From Hyphomicrobiales bacterium (GTDB taxonomy: Bacteria > Pseudomonadota > Alphaproteobacteria > Rhizobiales > Rhizobiaceae): 64,000 nt of DNA. Position numbers and translations under genes: made by a program. Below the pieces are notes generated by a model. It searched no databases. It was not told the DNA's origin and saw only the letters and a list, made by a program, of their open reading frames with translations. The DNA lies in NCBI GenBank assembly GCA_900472605.1, contig UCJD01000013.1:183944-247943 (forward strand). The letters run 5' to 3'. This document shows, one piece after another, positions 1 through 7,421 of the stretch; the stretch's first letter is position 1, and each line of letters starts with the position of its first letter.

Positions 1-641
1 TCATCCTGCACGGCATAGACACCGCCCGCTTCTCACCCCCAACAGATAAGGCGCAGGCCAAACGCGAACGCGGCCTCGATCCGGACAAGAAGATCGCCGG
101 CTGCTTCGGCCGCGTCCGCCACCAGAAGGGCACCGACCTCTTCGTCGACACCATGCTGCGGCTTCTCCCTGATCATCCGGAGTGGAGCGCCATCATCGCC
201 GGCCGTGCCACGGCTCAGCATGTCGAGTTCGAGAACGGCCTGAAGGCCAAGGTCGCCGCGGCCGGCCTTTCCGACCGCATCCTCTTCGTCGGCGAGCACA
301 CCGATATCAACGACTGGTACCGCGCGCTTGACCTGTTCGTCGCGCCGCAACGTTGGGAAGGCTTCGGCCTGACACCGCTGGAAGCCATGGCCTCGGGCGT
401 GCCAGTCGTCGCAACCGATGTCGGCGCCTTCCCTGAGATCGTCACGACGGGCGAAACCGGCGCGGGCCTGCTGATTGCCCGCGACGATCTCGACGCGATG
501 GCAAAGGCCGTTTCGGAACTCATGGATGATGAAAGCCGCCTGGCGCGGCTCGCAGCCAATGCCCAGGCGCATGTCATGGAAAACTTCCGGATCGAAGGCG
601 AAGCCACGAAGCTGAAGGCCGTCTACGACAGCCTCGGCTGA
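1..641 (+). CDS. lpcC: LPS core glycosyltransferase, group 1 (LpcC/LpsB type), 5' end missing
   Basis: The reading frame is open from base 3 to the TGA at 639-641, so only the C-terminal 212 or so residues are present. It carries the GT-B donor-binding half of a family 4 glycosyltransferase: a GRVRHQKGTD segment, then RWEGFGLTPLEAMASGVPVVAT, in which the E-x7-E nucleotide-sugar signature is visible. In rhizobia the enzyme in this position (LpcC in Rhizobium, LpsB in Sinorhizobium) transfers mannose to the inner LPS core at the cytoplasmic face of the membrane; that assignment rests on sequence type plus the following lrp-trxB-lsrB order. It ends 6 bp from the convergent Lrp gene. The acceptor specificity cannot be read from the fragment. 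Confidence 0.8.
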   Translation, partial: ILHGIDTARFSPPTDKAQAKRERGLDPDKKIAGCFGRVRHQKGTDLFVDTMLRLLPDHPEWSAIIAGRATAQHVEFENGLKAKVAAAGLSDRILFVGEHTDINDWYRALDLFVAPQRWEGFGLTPLEAMASGVPVVATDVGAFPEIVTTGETGAGLLIARDDLDAMAKAVSELMDDESRLARLAANAQAHVMENFRIEGEATKLKAVYDSLG

Positions 642-647
642 GACAAA

Positions 648-1115
648 TCAGACCTCGGTCAATCCGAGCTTCTTGATCTGGCGAATCGTCAGCATGGTGC
701 GCACGGTATCGACATGCTCGTTGGCCGTCAGCACCTCGATCACGAAATCCTGGAACCGCGTCAGGTTTTCAGCCACGCAATGCAGCAGGAAATCGCTGTC
801 GCCCGAGACCATCCAGGCCTGCCGCACCAGCGGCCACTGCGCCGTGGCGGTCGCGAACGCCTTGAGGTTGGCTTCCGACTGATGCTTGAGCCCGACCATG
901 CAGAAAGCGACGAGATCAAAGCCCAGCTTGGGGCTGTTCAGCATCGCGTGATAACCCTCGATCACGCCGGACTCTTCCAGCTTGCGCACACGCCGAAGAC
1001 AGGGCGGCGCCGAGATGCCGACACGGTCGGCGAGCTCGACGTTGGTCATGCGGCCATCCGCCTGCAGCTCACGCAAGATCTTGATATCGATGGCGTCCAG
1101 TTCAGCGCGAACCAA
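648..1115 (-). CDS. lrp: Lrp/AsnC family transcriptional regulator
   Basis: A 155-residue protein with an N-terminal AsnC-type helix-turn-helix (LDAIDIKILRELQADGRMT then PPCLRRVRKLEESG) and a C-terminal RAM/effector domain (VRQAWMVSGDSDFLLHC). I place the start at the TTG at 1115, giving MVRAELDAID, which matches the usual family N-terminus and length; an AAAGG lies just upstream. The frame stays open to an ATG at 1376, but that 87-residue extension is arginine-rich, unlike the family, and crosses the trxB start. The gene is divergent from trxB, with 229 bp between them. Members respond to amino acids and act as dimers or octamers; the target genes are not evident here. Confidence 0.85.
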   Translation of the reverse strand: MVRAELDAIDIKILRELQADGRMTNVELADRVGISAPPCLRRVRKLEESGVIEGYHAMLNSPKLGFDLVAFCMVGLKHQSEANLKAFATATAQWPLVRQAWMVSGDSDFLLHCVAENLTRFQDFVIEVLTANEHVDTVRTMLTIRQIKKLGLTEV

Positions 1116-1344
1116 GCGAGTGCCTTTCTTTAAATTCTCGAATCCAGCTTCTATATAAAGCGACACAATACGCAAGAATCTTTCCCTGTGATGACGGAAT
1201 CTTGCACATCCACGCCGAATGCCTTGTTGGTAACGCAAGGCTGCCCTTGAATAAAAGCATTGGTCGTTCATAAATAACGCATGGACGCGTGATGGCCGCA
1301 TTCGCTTTATATCCAGCGCGTCCAGCCAGTTGAAAGGAAGTCTC

Positions 1345-2319
1345 ATGTCCGCCCGCCATACCAAGGTGCTCATCATCGGATCCGGCCCCGCCGGCTACAC
1401 CGCTGCCGTCTATGCGGCGCGCGCGATGCTGAAGCCGGTCCTGATCGCAGGAATGGAGCAAGGCGGACAGCTGATGATCACGACCGACGTCGAGAACTAT
1501 CCGGGCTTTGCCGATCCGATCCAGGGCCCCTGGCTGATGGAGCAGATGCTGCAGCAGGCCAAGCATGTCGGCGCCGAGATCGTCAACGACATCGTTACCG
1601 AAGTCGAGATGAACCAGCGTCCCTTCGTCGCTCGCACCGATAGCGGCCAGGTCTGGACCGCCGACACCCTGATCATCGCCACCGGCGCCAAGGCCAAGTG
1701 GCTCGGCATCGAGAGCGAACAGACCTTCCAGGGCTTCGGCGTCTCCGCCTGCGCCACCTGCGACGGCTTCTTCTATCGCAACAAGGACGTGATCGTGGTC
1801 GGCGGCGGCAACTCCGCCGTCGAGGAAGCGCTGTACCTCTCCAACATCGCCAAGACCGTGACGGTCGTTCATCGCCGCGACAGCTTCCGCTCTGAAAAGA
1901 TCCTGCAGGAACGCATCTTCGCCAAGGACAACGTCAAGATCCTCTGGAACACCGAGATCGCCGAAATCACCGGCGCCCCGGCCAAGCCGCCGATGCCGCC
2001 GTCGGTATCCGGCGTTCGCCTGCGCGATACGCGCACCGGTGTCGTTTCGGATCAGACGATCGACGGCGTCTTCGTGGCGATTGGCCACGCGCCGGCAACC
2101 GAACTCTTCAAGGGCAAGTTGAAGCTCAAGGACAACGGCTATCTCTGGACAGCGCCGGATTCGACCGCGACCTCGGTCGAGGGCATTTATGCCGCCGGCG
2201 ACGTTACCGACGACACCTTCCGTCAGGCGATTACCGCCGCCGGCATGGGCTGCATGGCCGCACTTGAGGCCGAACGTTATCTCACGGGCCAGCTGCCCGT
2301 CGCCGTAGCTGCGGAGTAA
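1345..2319 (+). CDS. trxB: Thioredoxin-disulfide reductase
   Basis: This is a 324-residue flavoprotein that passes electrons from NADPH through FAD to thioredoxin in the cytoplasm. Visible features are the FAD-binding GSGPAG near residues 12-17, the redox-active CATC at residues 136-139, the NADPH-binding GGGNSAVEEA, and the C-terminal FAD motif YAAGDVTD. The start is the ATG at 1345 preceded by GAAAGGAAG; a TTG 15 bp upstream is in frame but lacks a ribosome site. The length is normal for the low-molecular-weight class. The lsrB regulator follows after 22 bp and is probably cotranscribed. A TTGAAT (1247) / TAAATA (1271) pair upstream is a weak promoter candidate. Confidence 0.97.
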   Translation: MSARHTKVLIIGSGPAGYTAAVYAARAMLKPVLIAGMEQGGQLMITTDVENYPGFADPIQGPWLMEQMLQQAKHVGAEIVNDIVTEVEMNQRPFVARTDSGQVWTADTLIIATGAKAKWLGIESEQTFQGFGVSACATCDGFFYRNKDVIVVGGGNSAVEEALYLSNIAKTVTVVHRRDSFRSEKILQERIFAKDNVKILWNTEIAEITGAPAKPPMPPSVSGVRLRDTRTGVVSDQTIDGVFVAIGHAPATELFKGKLKLKDNGYLWTAPDSTATSVEGIYAAGDVTDDTFRQAITAAGMGCMAALEAERYLTGQLPVAVAAE

Positions 2320-2341
2320 GATCGGCATGAGGGGTGGTGGA

Positions 2342-3238
2342 ATGCCGTTGGACTGGGACAAGCTGCGCATTTTTCACGCAGCTGCCGAAGCCGGTTCGTT
2401 CACGCACGCGGCCGACAAGCTGCATCTGTCGCAATCGGCGATCAGCCGCCAGGTCAGCGCGCTGGAGCAGGATGTCGGCACCAAGCTGTTCCACCGCCAC
2501 GCCCGCGGCCTGATTCTGACCGAACAGGGCGAGTTGCTCTACCGCACCGCCCATGACGTGCTGCTCAAGCTCGAAACCGTGAAGATGCAGCTCACCGAGA
2601 CGACGGAGACGCCGCAGGGCAAGTTGCGCGTCACCACCACCGTCGGCCTCGGCCAGGGCTGGCTGACGGACAAGATTCAGGAGTTCATGCAGCTTTATCC
2701 CGACGTCCAGATCCAGCTCATCCTCGACAACGAGGAAGTGGATGTGAACATGCGTTATGCGGATTGCGCGATCCGCCTGCGCCAGCCGCAGCAATCCGAT
2801 CTCATCCAGCGCAAGCTGTTCACCGTGCACATGCACGTCTATGCGGCCCCCTCCTACATCAACCGATATGGCGAGCCGCAGGCGGTCGAGGATCTCGACA
2901 ACCACCGAATCATCACCTTCGGCGAGCCGGCACCGAACTATCTGCTCGACGTGAACTGGCTCGAAATCGCCGGCCGCTCCTCCGACAACAAGCGCATCCC
3001 ACATCTGCAGATCAACAGCCAGACGTCGATCAAGCGCGCCTGCCTGCTCGGCATGGGCGTTGCGTGCCTGCCGGATTACATCGTCGGACGCGACCCGGGA
3101 CTGATTCAGCTACCGATCAATGCCGACGTGCCGTCCTTCGACACCTATTTCTGCTATCCTGATGAAATGAAGAACGCCGCCAAGCTCAAGGCCTTCCGCG
3201 ACTTCATCGTCAGCAAGGCTAGAAACTGGAGCTTCTAA
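2342..3238 (+). CDS. lsrB: LysR-type regulator of the LsrB/VtlR type
   Basis: A 298-residue LysR regulator: winged HTH in residues 1-60 (DWDKLRIFHAAAEAGSFTHA, then LSQSAISRQVSALE) followed by a periplasmic-binding-like effector domain. The start is taken at the ATG at 2342, right after GGGGTGGTGG; an ATG at 2327 is also in frame. Its place between trxB and two tandem AbcR-like RNAs is the gene order of S. meliloti lsrB and of vtlR in Brucella and Agrobacterium, where the protein activates abcR transcription and influences host interaction and oxidative-stress traits. Matching inverted repeats upstream of both RNAs (3277-3291 and 3492-3506) fit this; direct binding here is inference. Confidence 0.88.
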   Translation: MPLDWDKLRIFHAAAEAGSFTHAADKLHLSQSAISRQVSALEQDVGTKLFHRHARGLILTEQGELLYRTAHDVLLKLETVKMQLTETTETPQGKLRVTTTVGLGQGWLTDKIQEFMQLYPDVQIQLILDNEEVDVNMRYADCAIRLRQPQQSDLIQRKLFTVHMHVYAAPSYINRYGEPQAVEDLDNHRIITFGEPAPNYLLDVNWLEIAGRSSDNKRIPHLQINSQTSIKRACLLGMGVACLPDYIVGRDPGLIQLPINADVPSFDTYFCYPDEMKNAAKLKAFRDFIVSKARNWSF

Positions 3239-3276
3239 CTGTTTTTGCGACTGAATTTGCAAGCCGTGCAGAACGC

Positions 3277-3331
3277 GCATGCCTGACATGCACAAAAATT
3301 GGTTGCCGGCTGCACATTAAAACACCATATC
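3277..3331 (+). promoter_or_regulatory. abcR1 promoter with LysR-type box
   Basis: A gcat-N7-atgc inverted repeat at 3277-3291 fits the T-N11-A pattern of LysR boxes. It lies 11 bp before a -35 TTGCCG (3303-3308), which is 17 bp from a -10 CATATC (3326-3331). The predicted RNA start is about 3338. The second RNA has the same arrangement with the same spacings, exactly 215 bp downstream. Confidence 0.65.
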
Positions 3332-3337
3332 AACCTC

Positions 3338-3453
3338 AGCTGATGCACACGGTGGCTTTTCCTCCCAGTTCCACCGCATTAGCTGTTCCCCTCTGGAGGT
3401 TTAGACCTTCATACCTATAAAGGGCCCCGAGCTTTCGGTGGCCCTCTTTTTTT
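3338..3453 (+). ncRNA. abcR1: AbcR1-like trans-acting small RNA (alpha-r15 family)
   Basis: A predicted RNA of about 115 nt in the lsrB/arsR gap. It has the features of the AbcR (alpha-r15) family: an unpaired pyrimidine-rich stretch (CCTCCCAG near 3361), the TTAGCTGTTCCCCTCTGGAG block near 3379-3398, and a strong intrinsic terminator. The two pyrimidine blocks can pair with Shine-Dalgarno sequences; in relatives AbcR RNAs repress many ABC-transporter mRNAs, with Hfq. The second copy downstream shares the blocks and terminator but differs between them. The 5' end is inferred from the promoter and is not measured. Confidence 0.82.
3421..3453 (+). terminator. Intrinsic terminator of AbcR1-like RNA
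   Basis: The stem AGGGCC/GGCCCT plus CCGA/TCGG around a GCTT loop is followed by a run of seven or more T (3447-3453). Confidence 0.9.
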
Positions 3454-3491
3454 GCCCTAATTTTTCGCAATGCAGCAAAAAATGCTGCATT

Positions 3492-3546
3492 GCATAGCAG
3501 GCATGCGCAAACGGGCATTGAAATCTGCCCGCCAAAGCATCATATC
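3492..3546 (+). promoter_or_regulatory. abcR2 promoter with LysR-type box
   Basis: A gcat-N7-atgc inverted repeat sits at 3492-3506, a -35 TTGAAA at 3518-3523, a 17 bp spacer, and a -10 CATATC at 3541-3546. All spacings equal those of the first copy, while much of the intervening sequence differs, so the box and promoter elements look selected. Confidence 0.65.
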
Positions 3547-3552
3547 GCACTC

Positions 3553-3667
3553 AGTTGATGCACATGGCGGTTCTCTCCCAGTGCCGCTGCATTAGCTGTT
3601 CCCCTCTGGAGGTTGAATAACCTTCACACCTTAAAGGGCCCCGTTCATTCGGTGGCCCTCTTTTTTT
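3553..3667 (+). ncRNA. abcR2: AbcR2-like trans-acting small RNA (alpha-r15 family)
   Basis: The second, tandem AbcR-like RNA, about 115 nt. It shares with the first copy the CAGTTGATGCACA-type 5' segment, a TCTCCCAG pyrimidine block, the TTAGCTGTTCCCCTCTGGAG block (3593-3612) and a near-identical terminator. Differences concentrate in the loop after the second block (GGTTGAATAACC against GGTTTAGACC) and in the terminator loop. Tandem AbcR copies in relatives are differently induced and have partly separate targets. The 5' end is inferred from the promoter. Confidence 0.82.
3634..3667 (+). terminator. Intrinsic terminator of AbcR2-like RNA
   Basis: An AAAGGGCC/GGCCCT stem with an inner CCG/CGG and a TTCATT loop is followed by TTTTTTT (3661-3667). 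Confidence 0.9.
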
Positions 3668-3781
3668 GCTTAAAATTTAACCCCCAAAGAAATCGCAAAA
3701 GCTTTTTCGCGCACGCCTTGAATATCGAAAATTACCAATCCATATATCGTCCAGAAACGATTTACGGTTCGGCTGAAGACG

Positions 3782-4075
3782 ATGGACAACGACGAAATTC
3801 TCAAGGCGCTCTCCCATCCAAAGCGGATGGAGATTCTCAACTGGCTGAAGAACCCGGAGGCGCATTTCGCCTCGCAGGAACACCCGCTCGAGATGGGTGT
3901 CTGCGCCAGCCAGTTTGAACGCTGCGGCCTGTCGCAATCCACTGTGTCAGCCCACCTTGCAACGCTGAGCCGCGCCAACCTCGTCACGACGAAGAAGGTC
4001 GGCCAGTGGATTTTCTACAAGCGCAACGAAGAAACCATCGCTGCCTTCTTGAAGCAGCTGGCACAGGATTTGTAA
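3782..4075 (+). CDS. ArsR/SmtB-type winged-helix regulator
   Basis: A 97-residue protein with the ArsR fold: LKALSHPKRMEILNWL at the N-terminus, the recognition helix LSQSTVSAHLATLSRANL at residues 50-67, and a wing ending WIFYKRNEE. Two cysteines, C41 and C48, lie just before the recognition helix. No ArsR-type metal site (CVC) is present, so a thiol or electrophile switch is more likely than metal sensing; this is inference. The gene ends 1 bp before the MFS gene and is followed by an old-yellow-enzyme reductase, so it probably represses that operon. The same gene type follows the abcR locus in S. meliloti. Confidence 0.85.
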   Translation: MDNDEILKALSHPKRMEILNWLKNPEAHFASQEHPLEMGVCASQFERCGLSQSTVSAHLATLSRANLVTTKKVGQWIFYKRNEETIAAFLKQLAQDL

Positions 4076-4076
4076 C

Positions 4077-5246
4077 ATGCCCTTAGCCCTCCTCGTCCTG
4101 GCGCTCAGCGCGTTCGCGATCGGCACGACCGAGTTCGTCATCATGGGTCTGCTGCCTGAGGTCGCCACTGACCTTGCGGTGACGATCCCGCAAGCCGGCT
4201 GGCTCGTCACCGGCTACGCGCTGGCGGTTGCAGTCGGCGCACCCGTCATGGCGGTGTCGACCGCGCATCTGAAGCGGCGCACCGCGCTGATCGCGCTCAT
4301 GGCCTTCTTTATCGCCGGCAATCTGCTCTGCGCGCTGGCGCCGAGCTATTGGGTGCTGATGATCGCTCGCGTCGTCACCGCACTTTGCCACGGCGCGTTC
4401 TTCGGCATCGGCTCGGTCGTCGCCGCCAACTTGGTGGCCCCGGACCGCCGCGCCCGCGCCGTCGCGCTGATGTTCACCGGCCTGACGCTCGCCAACGTCC
4501 TGGGCGTGCCGCTTGGCACCGCGATCGGCCAGGCCTTCGGCTGGCGCTCGACCTTCGCCGTGGTCACCGTCCTCGGCATCATCACCATCGCCGGCCTGAT
4601 CGCCGACCTTCCGAAGGACAAGCAGGAGGAACAGGGCAACATCTTCCGCGAGATTGCCGCCCTGAGGAACGGCCACCTGTGGCTGGCGCTGTCGACCACC
4701 GTCTTCTTCGCCGCCTCGATGTTCGCCCTCTTCACCTACATAGCTCCTTTGCTGCGCGATGTTACCGGCCTGTCGCCGCAGGGTGTGACCTGGACGCTGT
4801 TCCTGATCGGCCTTGGCCTCACCGTCGGCAACCTGCTCGGCGGCAAGCTGGCCGACTGGAAGCTTGGCCCGACGCTGGCCGGCGTCTTTGCGATGATCGC
4901 CATCACCTCGGTCGCCTTCGGTTTCACCAGCCCGTATTTCATCGCTGCCGAAATCACCCTCTTCGTCTGGGCCGTGGCGACCTTCGCCGCCGTCCCCGCC
5001 CTGCAGGTCGGCGTCGTGCACTTCGGCAAGGATGCGCCCAATCTGGTCTCGACGATCAATATCGGCGCCTTCAACACCGGCAACGCGCTCGGTGCCTGGG
5101 CCGGCGGCATGGCGATCGAGCTTGGCTTCGACATGACCCGCGTGCCCCTCGTCGCCGCCTTCATGGCTCTGATCGGCCTTGGCGTGACCGCCCTCACCTA
5201 TCTCTCCGCCAAGGGCAAGGCAGCCATGCCCTCCCCGGCTGAATGA
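4077..5246 (+). CDS. MFS efflux transporter, DHA1/AraJ-YdhP type
   Basis: A 389-residue polytopic inner-membrane protein with about 12 hydrophobic segments. The N-terminal segment (FAIGTTEFVIMGLLPEVA) and TM4 (HGAFFGIGSVVAANLV) are typical of the sugar-efflux/drug-H+ antiporter group that includes E. coli YdhP, AraJ and SotB. The ATG lies 1 bp after the ArsR stop, so translation is probably coupled. With the reductase gene 40 bp downstream it suggests export of a small electrophile or its reduced product, but the substrate cannot be read from the sequence. Confidence 0.87.
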   Translation: MPLALLVLALSAFAIGTTEFVIMGLLPEVATDLAVTIPQAGWLVTGYALAVAVGAPVMAVSTAHLKRRTALIALMAFFIAGNLLCALAPSYWVLMIARVVTALCHGAFFGIGSVVAANLVAPDRRARAVALMFTGLTLANVLGVPLGTAIGQAFGWRSTFAVVTVLGIITIAGLIADLPKDKQEEQGNIFREIAALRNGHLWLALSTTVFFAASMFALFTYIAPLLRDVTGLSPQGVTWTLFLIGLGLTVGNLLGGKLADWKLGPTLAGVFAMIAITSVAFGFTSPYFIAAEITLFVWAVATFAAVPALQVGVVHFGKDAPNLVSTINIGAFNTGNALGAWAGGMAIELGFDMTRVPLVAAFMALIGLGVTALTYLSAKGKAAMPSPAE

Positions 5247-5286
5247 TCTTCTTCCTGCCCCCAAACCAGCACCGAAAGGACTTCAC

Positions 5287-6408
5287 ATGAGCAAGCTCTT
5301 CGAACCGACACAGGTCGGCGACATCGCCGTCAAGAACCGCATCGTCATGGCCCCGCTCACCCGCAACCGCTCGCCGGGCGCCGTGCCGAACGACCTCAAC
5401 GTCGAATATTACACCCAGCGCGCTTCAGCCGGCCTGATCGTCACCGAAGCGACCGCGATCACCCACCAGGGCCAGGGCTACGCCGACGTTCCCGGCCTCT
5501 ACAGCAAGGAAGCCCTCGACGGCTGGAAGCGGGTGACCGATGCGGTGCACGCCCATGGCGGCAAGATCGTCGTGCAGATGTGGCATGTCGGCCGTATCTC
5601 GCACACGACGCTGCAGCCAAACGGCGGCAAGCCGGTCTCCTCGAGCAACAAGACCGCCAAGTCGAAGACCTACCTCGTCAATTCCGATGGGACCGGCACA
5701 TTCGCCGAGACCTCCGAGCCGCGCGCGCTTGAAACCGCAGAGATCGCTGGCATCGTCGAGGATTACCGCAAGGCCGCTCGCACCGCGATCGACGCCGGTT
5801 TCGATGGCGTCGAGATCCACGCCGCCAACGGCTACCTGATCGACCAGTTCCTGCGATCAGACATCAACGACCGCACCGACCAGTATGGCGGCTCGATCGA
5901 AAACCGCGCCCGCTTCCTGTTCGAAGTGGTCGACGCGATCACCAAGGAAATCGGCCCGCGCGTAACCGGCATCCGCATTTCGCCGGTCACTCCCGCCAAC
6001 GACGCATCCGACGCTGCCCCGCAGCCGCTCTTTGATTACGTCGTAGAAGGTCTGGCAAAGTACGACCTCGCCTTCATCCACATCATCGAGGGTGCAACCG
6101 GCGGCGACCGCAACTTCCAGCAGGGCGACAAGCCCTTCGACTACGCCGCGCTGCGCGCCGCCTATGAAAAGGCTGGCGGCAAGGCAAGCTGGATGGTCAA
6201 CAACGGCTACGACCGCCAGCTCGCGATCGACACCGTCGAGAGCGGCAAGGCCGACCTGATCGCCTTCGGCAAGCCCTTCATCGCCAACCCCGACCTCGTC
6301 GAGCGTCTCAAGACCAACGCCCCGCTCAACGAAATCGACCAAGCCACCCTCTACGGCGGTGGCCCGAAGGGCTACATCGACTACCCGGCCCTCGAAAAGG
6401 TCGCCTGA
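5287..6408 (+). CDS. nemA: Alkene reductase, old yellow enzyme family (NemA type)
   Basis: A 373-residue FMN-dependent TIM-barrel reductase that uses NADPH to reduce activated C=C bonds (maleimides, enones) or nitro groups. The sequence shows the N-terminal FMN-binding APLTRNRSP, the QMWHVGRISH segment, the substrate-binding pair in EIHAANGYLIDQFLRS, and a C-terminal LIAFGKPFIANPDL phosphate-binding region. AAAGGA precedes the ATG. It is the last gene of the ArsR-MFS-reductase unit and is followed by a strong hairpin. A role in electrophile detoxification is typical of the family; the physiological substrate is unknown. Confidence 0.93.
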   Translation: MSKLFEPTQVGDIAVKNRIVMAPLTRNRSPGAVPNDLNVEYYTQRASAGLIVTEATAITHQGQGYADVPGLYSKEALDGWKRVTDAVHAHGGKIVVQMWHVGRISHTTLQPNGGKPVSSSNKTAKSKTYLVNSDGTGTFAETSEPRALETAEIAGIVEDYRKAARTAIDAGFDGVEIHAANGYLIDQFLRSDINDRTDQYGGSIENRARFLFEVVDAITKEIGPRVTGIRISPVTPANDASDAAPQPLFDYVVEGLAKYDLAFIHIIEGATGGDRNFQQGDKPFDYAALRAAYEKAGGKASWMVNNGYDRQLAIDTVESGKADLIAFGKPFIANPDLVERLKTNAPLNEIDQATLYGGGPKGYIDYPALEKVA

Positions 6409-6425
6409 ATCTAGCCAACTCTTCG

Positions 6426-6456
6426 GAAATCCCGCCACCCGGCGGGATTTCTCTTT
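6426..6456 (+). terminator. Terminator after nemA
   Basis: An 11-bp perfect stem (GAAATCCCGCC/GGCGGGATTTC) with an ACCC loop is followed by TCTTTC. It closes the operon that starts at 3782. Confidence 0.8.
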
Positions 6457-6506
6457 CAGGGCAGCTGTATTTCCCTTTCCAGCCGCGACAGGCTAGCATC
6501 CCGCCC

Positions 6507-7421
6507 ATGTTCAAGCCCTATCTCGACCGCTGGCATCTCACCCCTGACGGTGCGCCAGTTGTCACCCACTCGAGCCGCCTCCTGCCCGTGCTATGGCGCA
6601 ACAAGCCGGCCATGCTGAAGCTGAGCGCCGACGACGCCGAGCGATCGGGCGCCGCCGTGATGCACTGGTGGGATGGTTACGGTGCGGCAAAGGTCTATTG
6701 CCACGACGCCGACGCGATCGTGATCGAACGAGCCCAGGGCGGCCGCTCGCTGCTCGCCATGGCCTCGAAAGGTCAGGATGACGCGGCAAGCCGCATCCTT
6801 TGCGACACCGTCGCCAGACTGCATGCGCCACGCCGCGCGCCGAAGCCGCCACTCATTCCCCTTGCCCGATGGTTCCGCGATCTCGCACCAGCCGCCGCCA
6901 AATACGGCGGCGTGCTCATCGATTGCCGCGACATCGCCACCGCCCTGCTCACCGAACCGCGCGACGAGACAGTCCTGCATGGCGATATCCACCACGGCAA
7001 CGTCCTCGATTTCGAAGAGCACGGCTGGCTGGCGATCGACCCGAAGGGCTTGGTTGGAGAGCGCGCCTTCGACTATGCCAATATCTTCGCTAACCCGGAA
7101 CTCTCGACGGTGACCGAACCCGATCGACTGCGGCGCCAATTGCCGATGATATCCACTGCCGCAGACATCGAGCCCGAGCGCCTGCTGCGCTGGATCGCCG
7201 CCTATTGCGGCCTCTCCGCCGCCTGGTTTCTCGACGATGGCTCCACGGCGGAAGCGCAGAGCCCACTTGCGGTCGCCCGCATCGCGCTGGCGGAACTAGG
7301 CCAAGGCCAGCCGCGCGGCGCAAGCGCTCCCGCCACGTCACCGTCCATCCGCCCTTCAAGGCAGCCGAGCGACAGCAGAGTCGTCCTGACGGCATCATCA
7401 ATCGGCGTACTTGGCTCGTAG
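6507..7421 (+). CDS. APH(6)/hydroxyurea-type phosphotransferase
   Basis: A 304-residue protein of the aminoglycoside/hydroxyurea kinase family. The Brenner motif VLHGDIHHGNVLDF and the metal-binding IDPKG are intact, so it is probably an active ATP-dependent small-molecule kinase. Relatives include streptomycin 6-kinases, but chromosomal members often have other or unknown substrates, so resistance should not be assumed. The family domain ends around residue 273 (ARIALAELG). The last 30 or so residues are Ser/Pro/Arg-rich and lie opposite the end of the convergent epimerase gene, so this tail is probably read-through caused by loss of the spacer between the genes. Confidence 0.75.
   Translation: MFKPYLDRWHLTPDGAPVVTHSSRLLPVLWRNKPAMLKLSADDAERSGAAVMHWWDGYGAAKVYCHDADAIVIERAQGGRSLLAMASKGQDDAASRILCDTVARLHAPRRAPKPPLIPLARWFRDLAPAAAKYGGVLIDCRDIATALLTEPRDETVLHGDIHHGNVLDFEEHGWLAIDPKGLVGERAFDYANIFANPELSTVTEPDRLRRQLPMISTAADIEPERLLRWIAAYCGLSAAWFLDDGSTAEAQSPLAVARIALAELGQGQPRGASAPATSPSIRPSRQPSDSRVVLTASSIGVLGS

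Noticed and set aside
1102..2370. Long open frame (422 codons) on the minus strand across trxB
   Set aside because: It is antisense to trxB, whose family motifs are complete; composition is Asp/Gly/His-rich as expected of a shadow frame in GC-rich DNA. The same applies to long antisense frames across the MHYT protein (36572-39133), the ABC exporters (54224-56047, 58560-60737), petB (50943-52331), the Na/Pi gene (60692-63112) and the kinase (23354-25198).
3613..3918. Plus-strand open frame running through the AbcR2-like RNA into the arsR gene
   Set aside because: It crosses an intrinsic terminator, has no ribosome site and overlaps arsR in another frame.
6507..7421. Acquired aminoglycoside resistance gene
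   Set aside because: It belongs to the kinase family but lies in core chromosome with normal composition and no mobile element; resistance is not implied.
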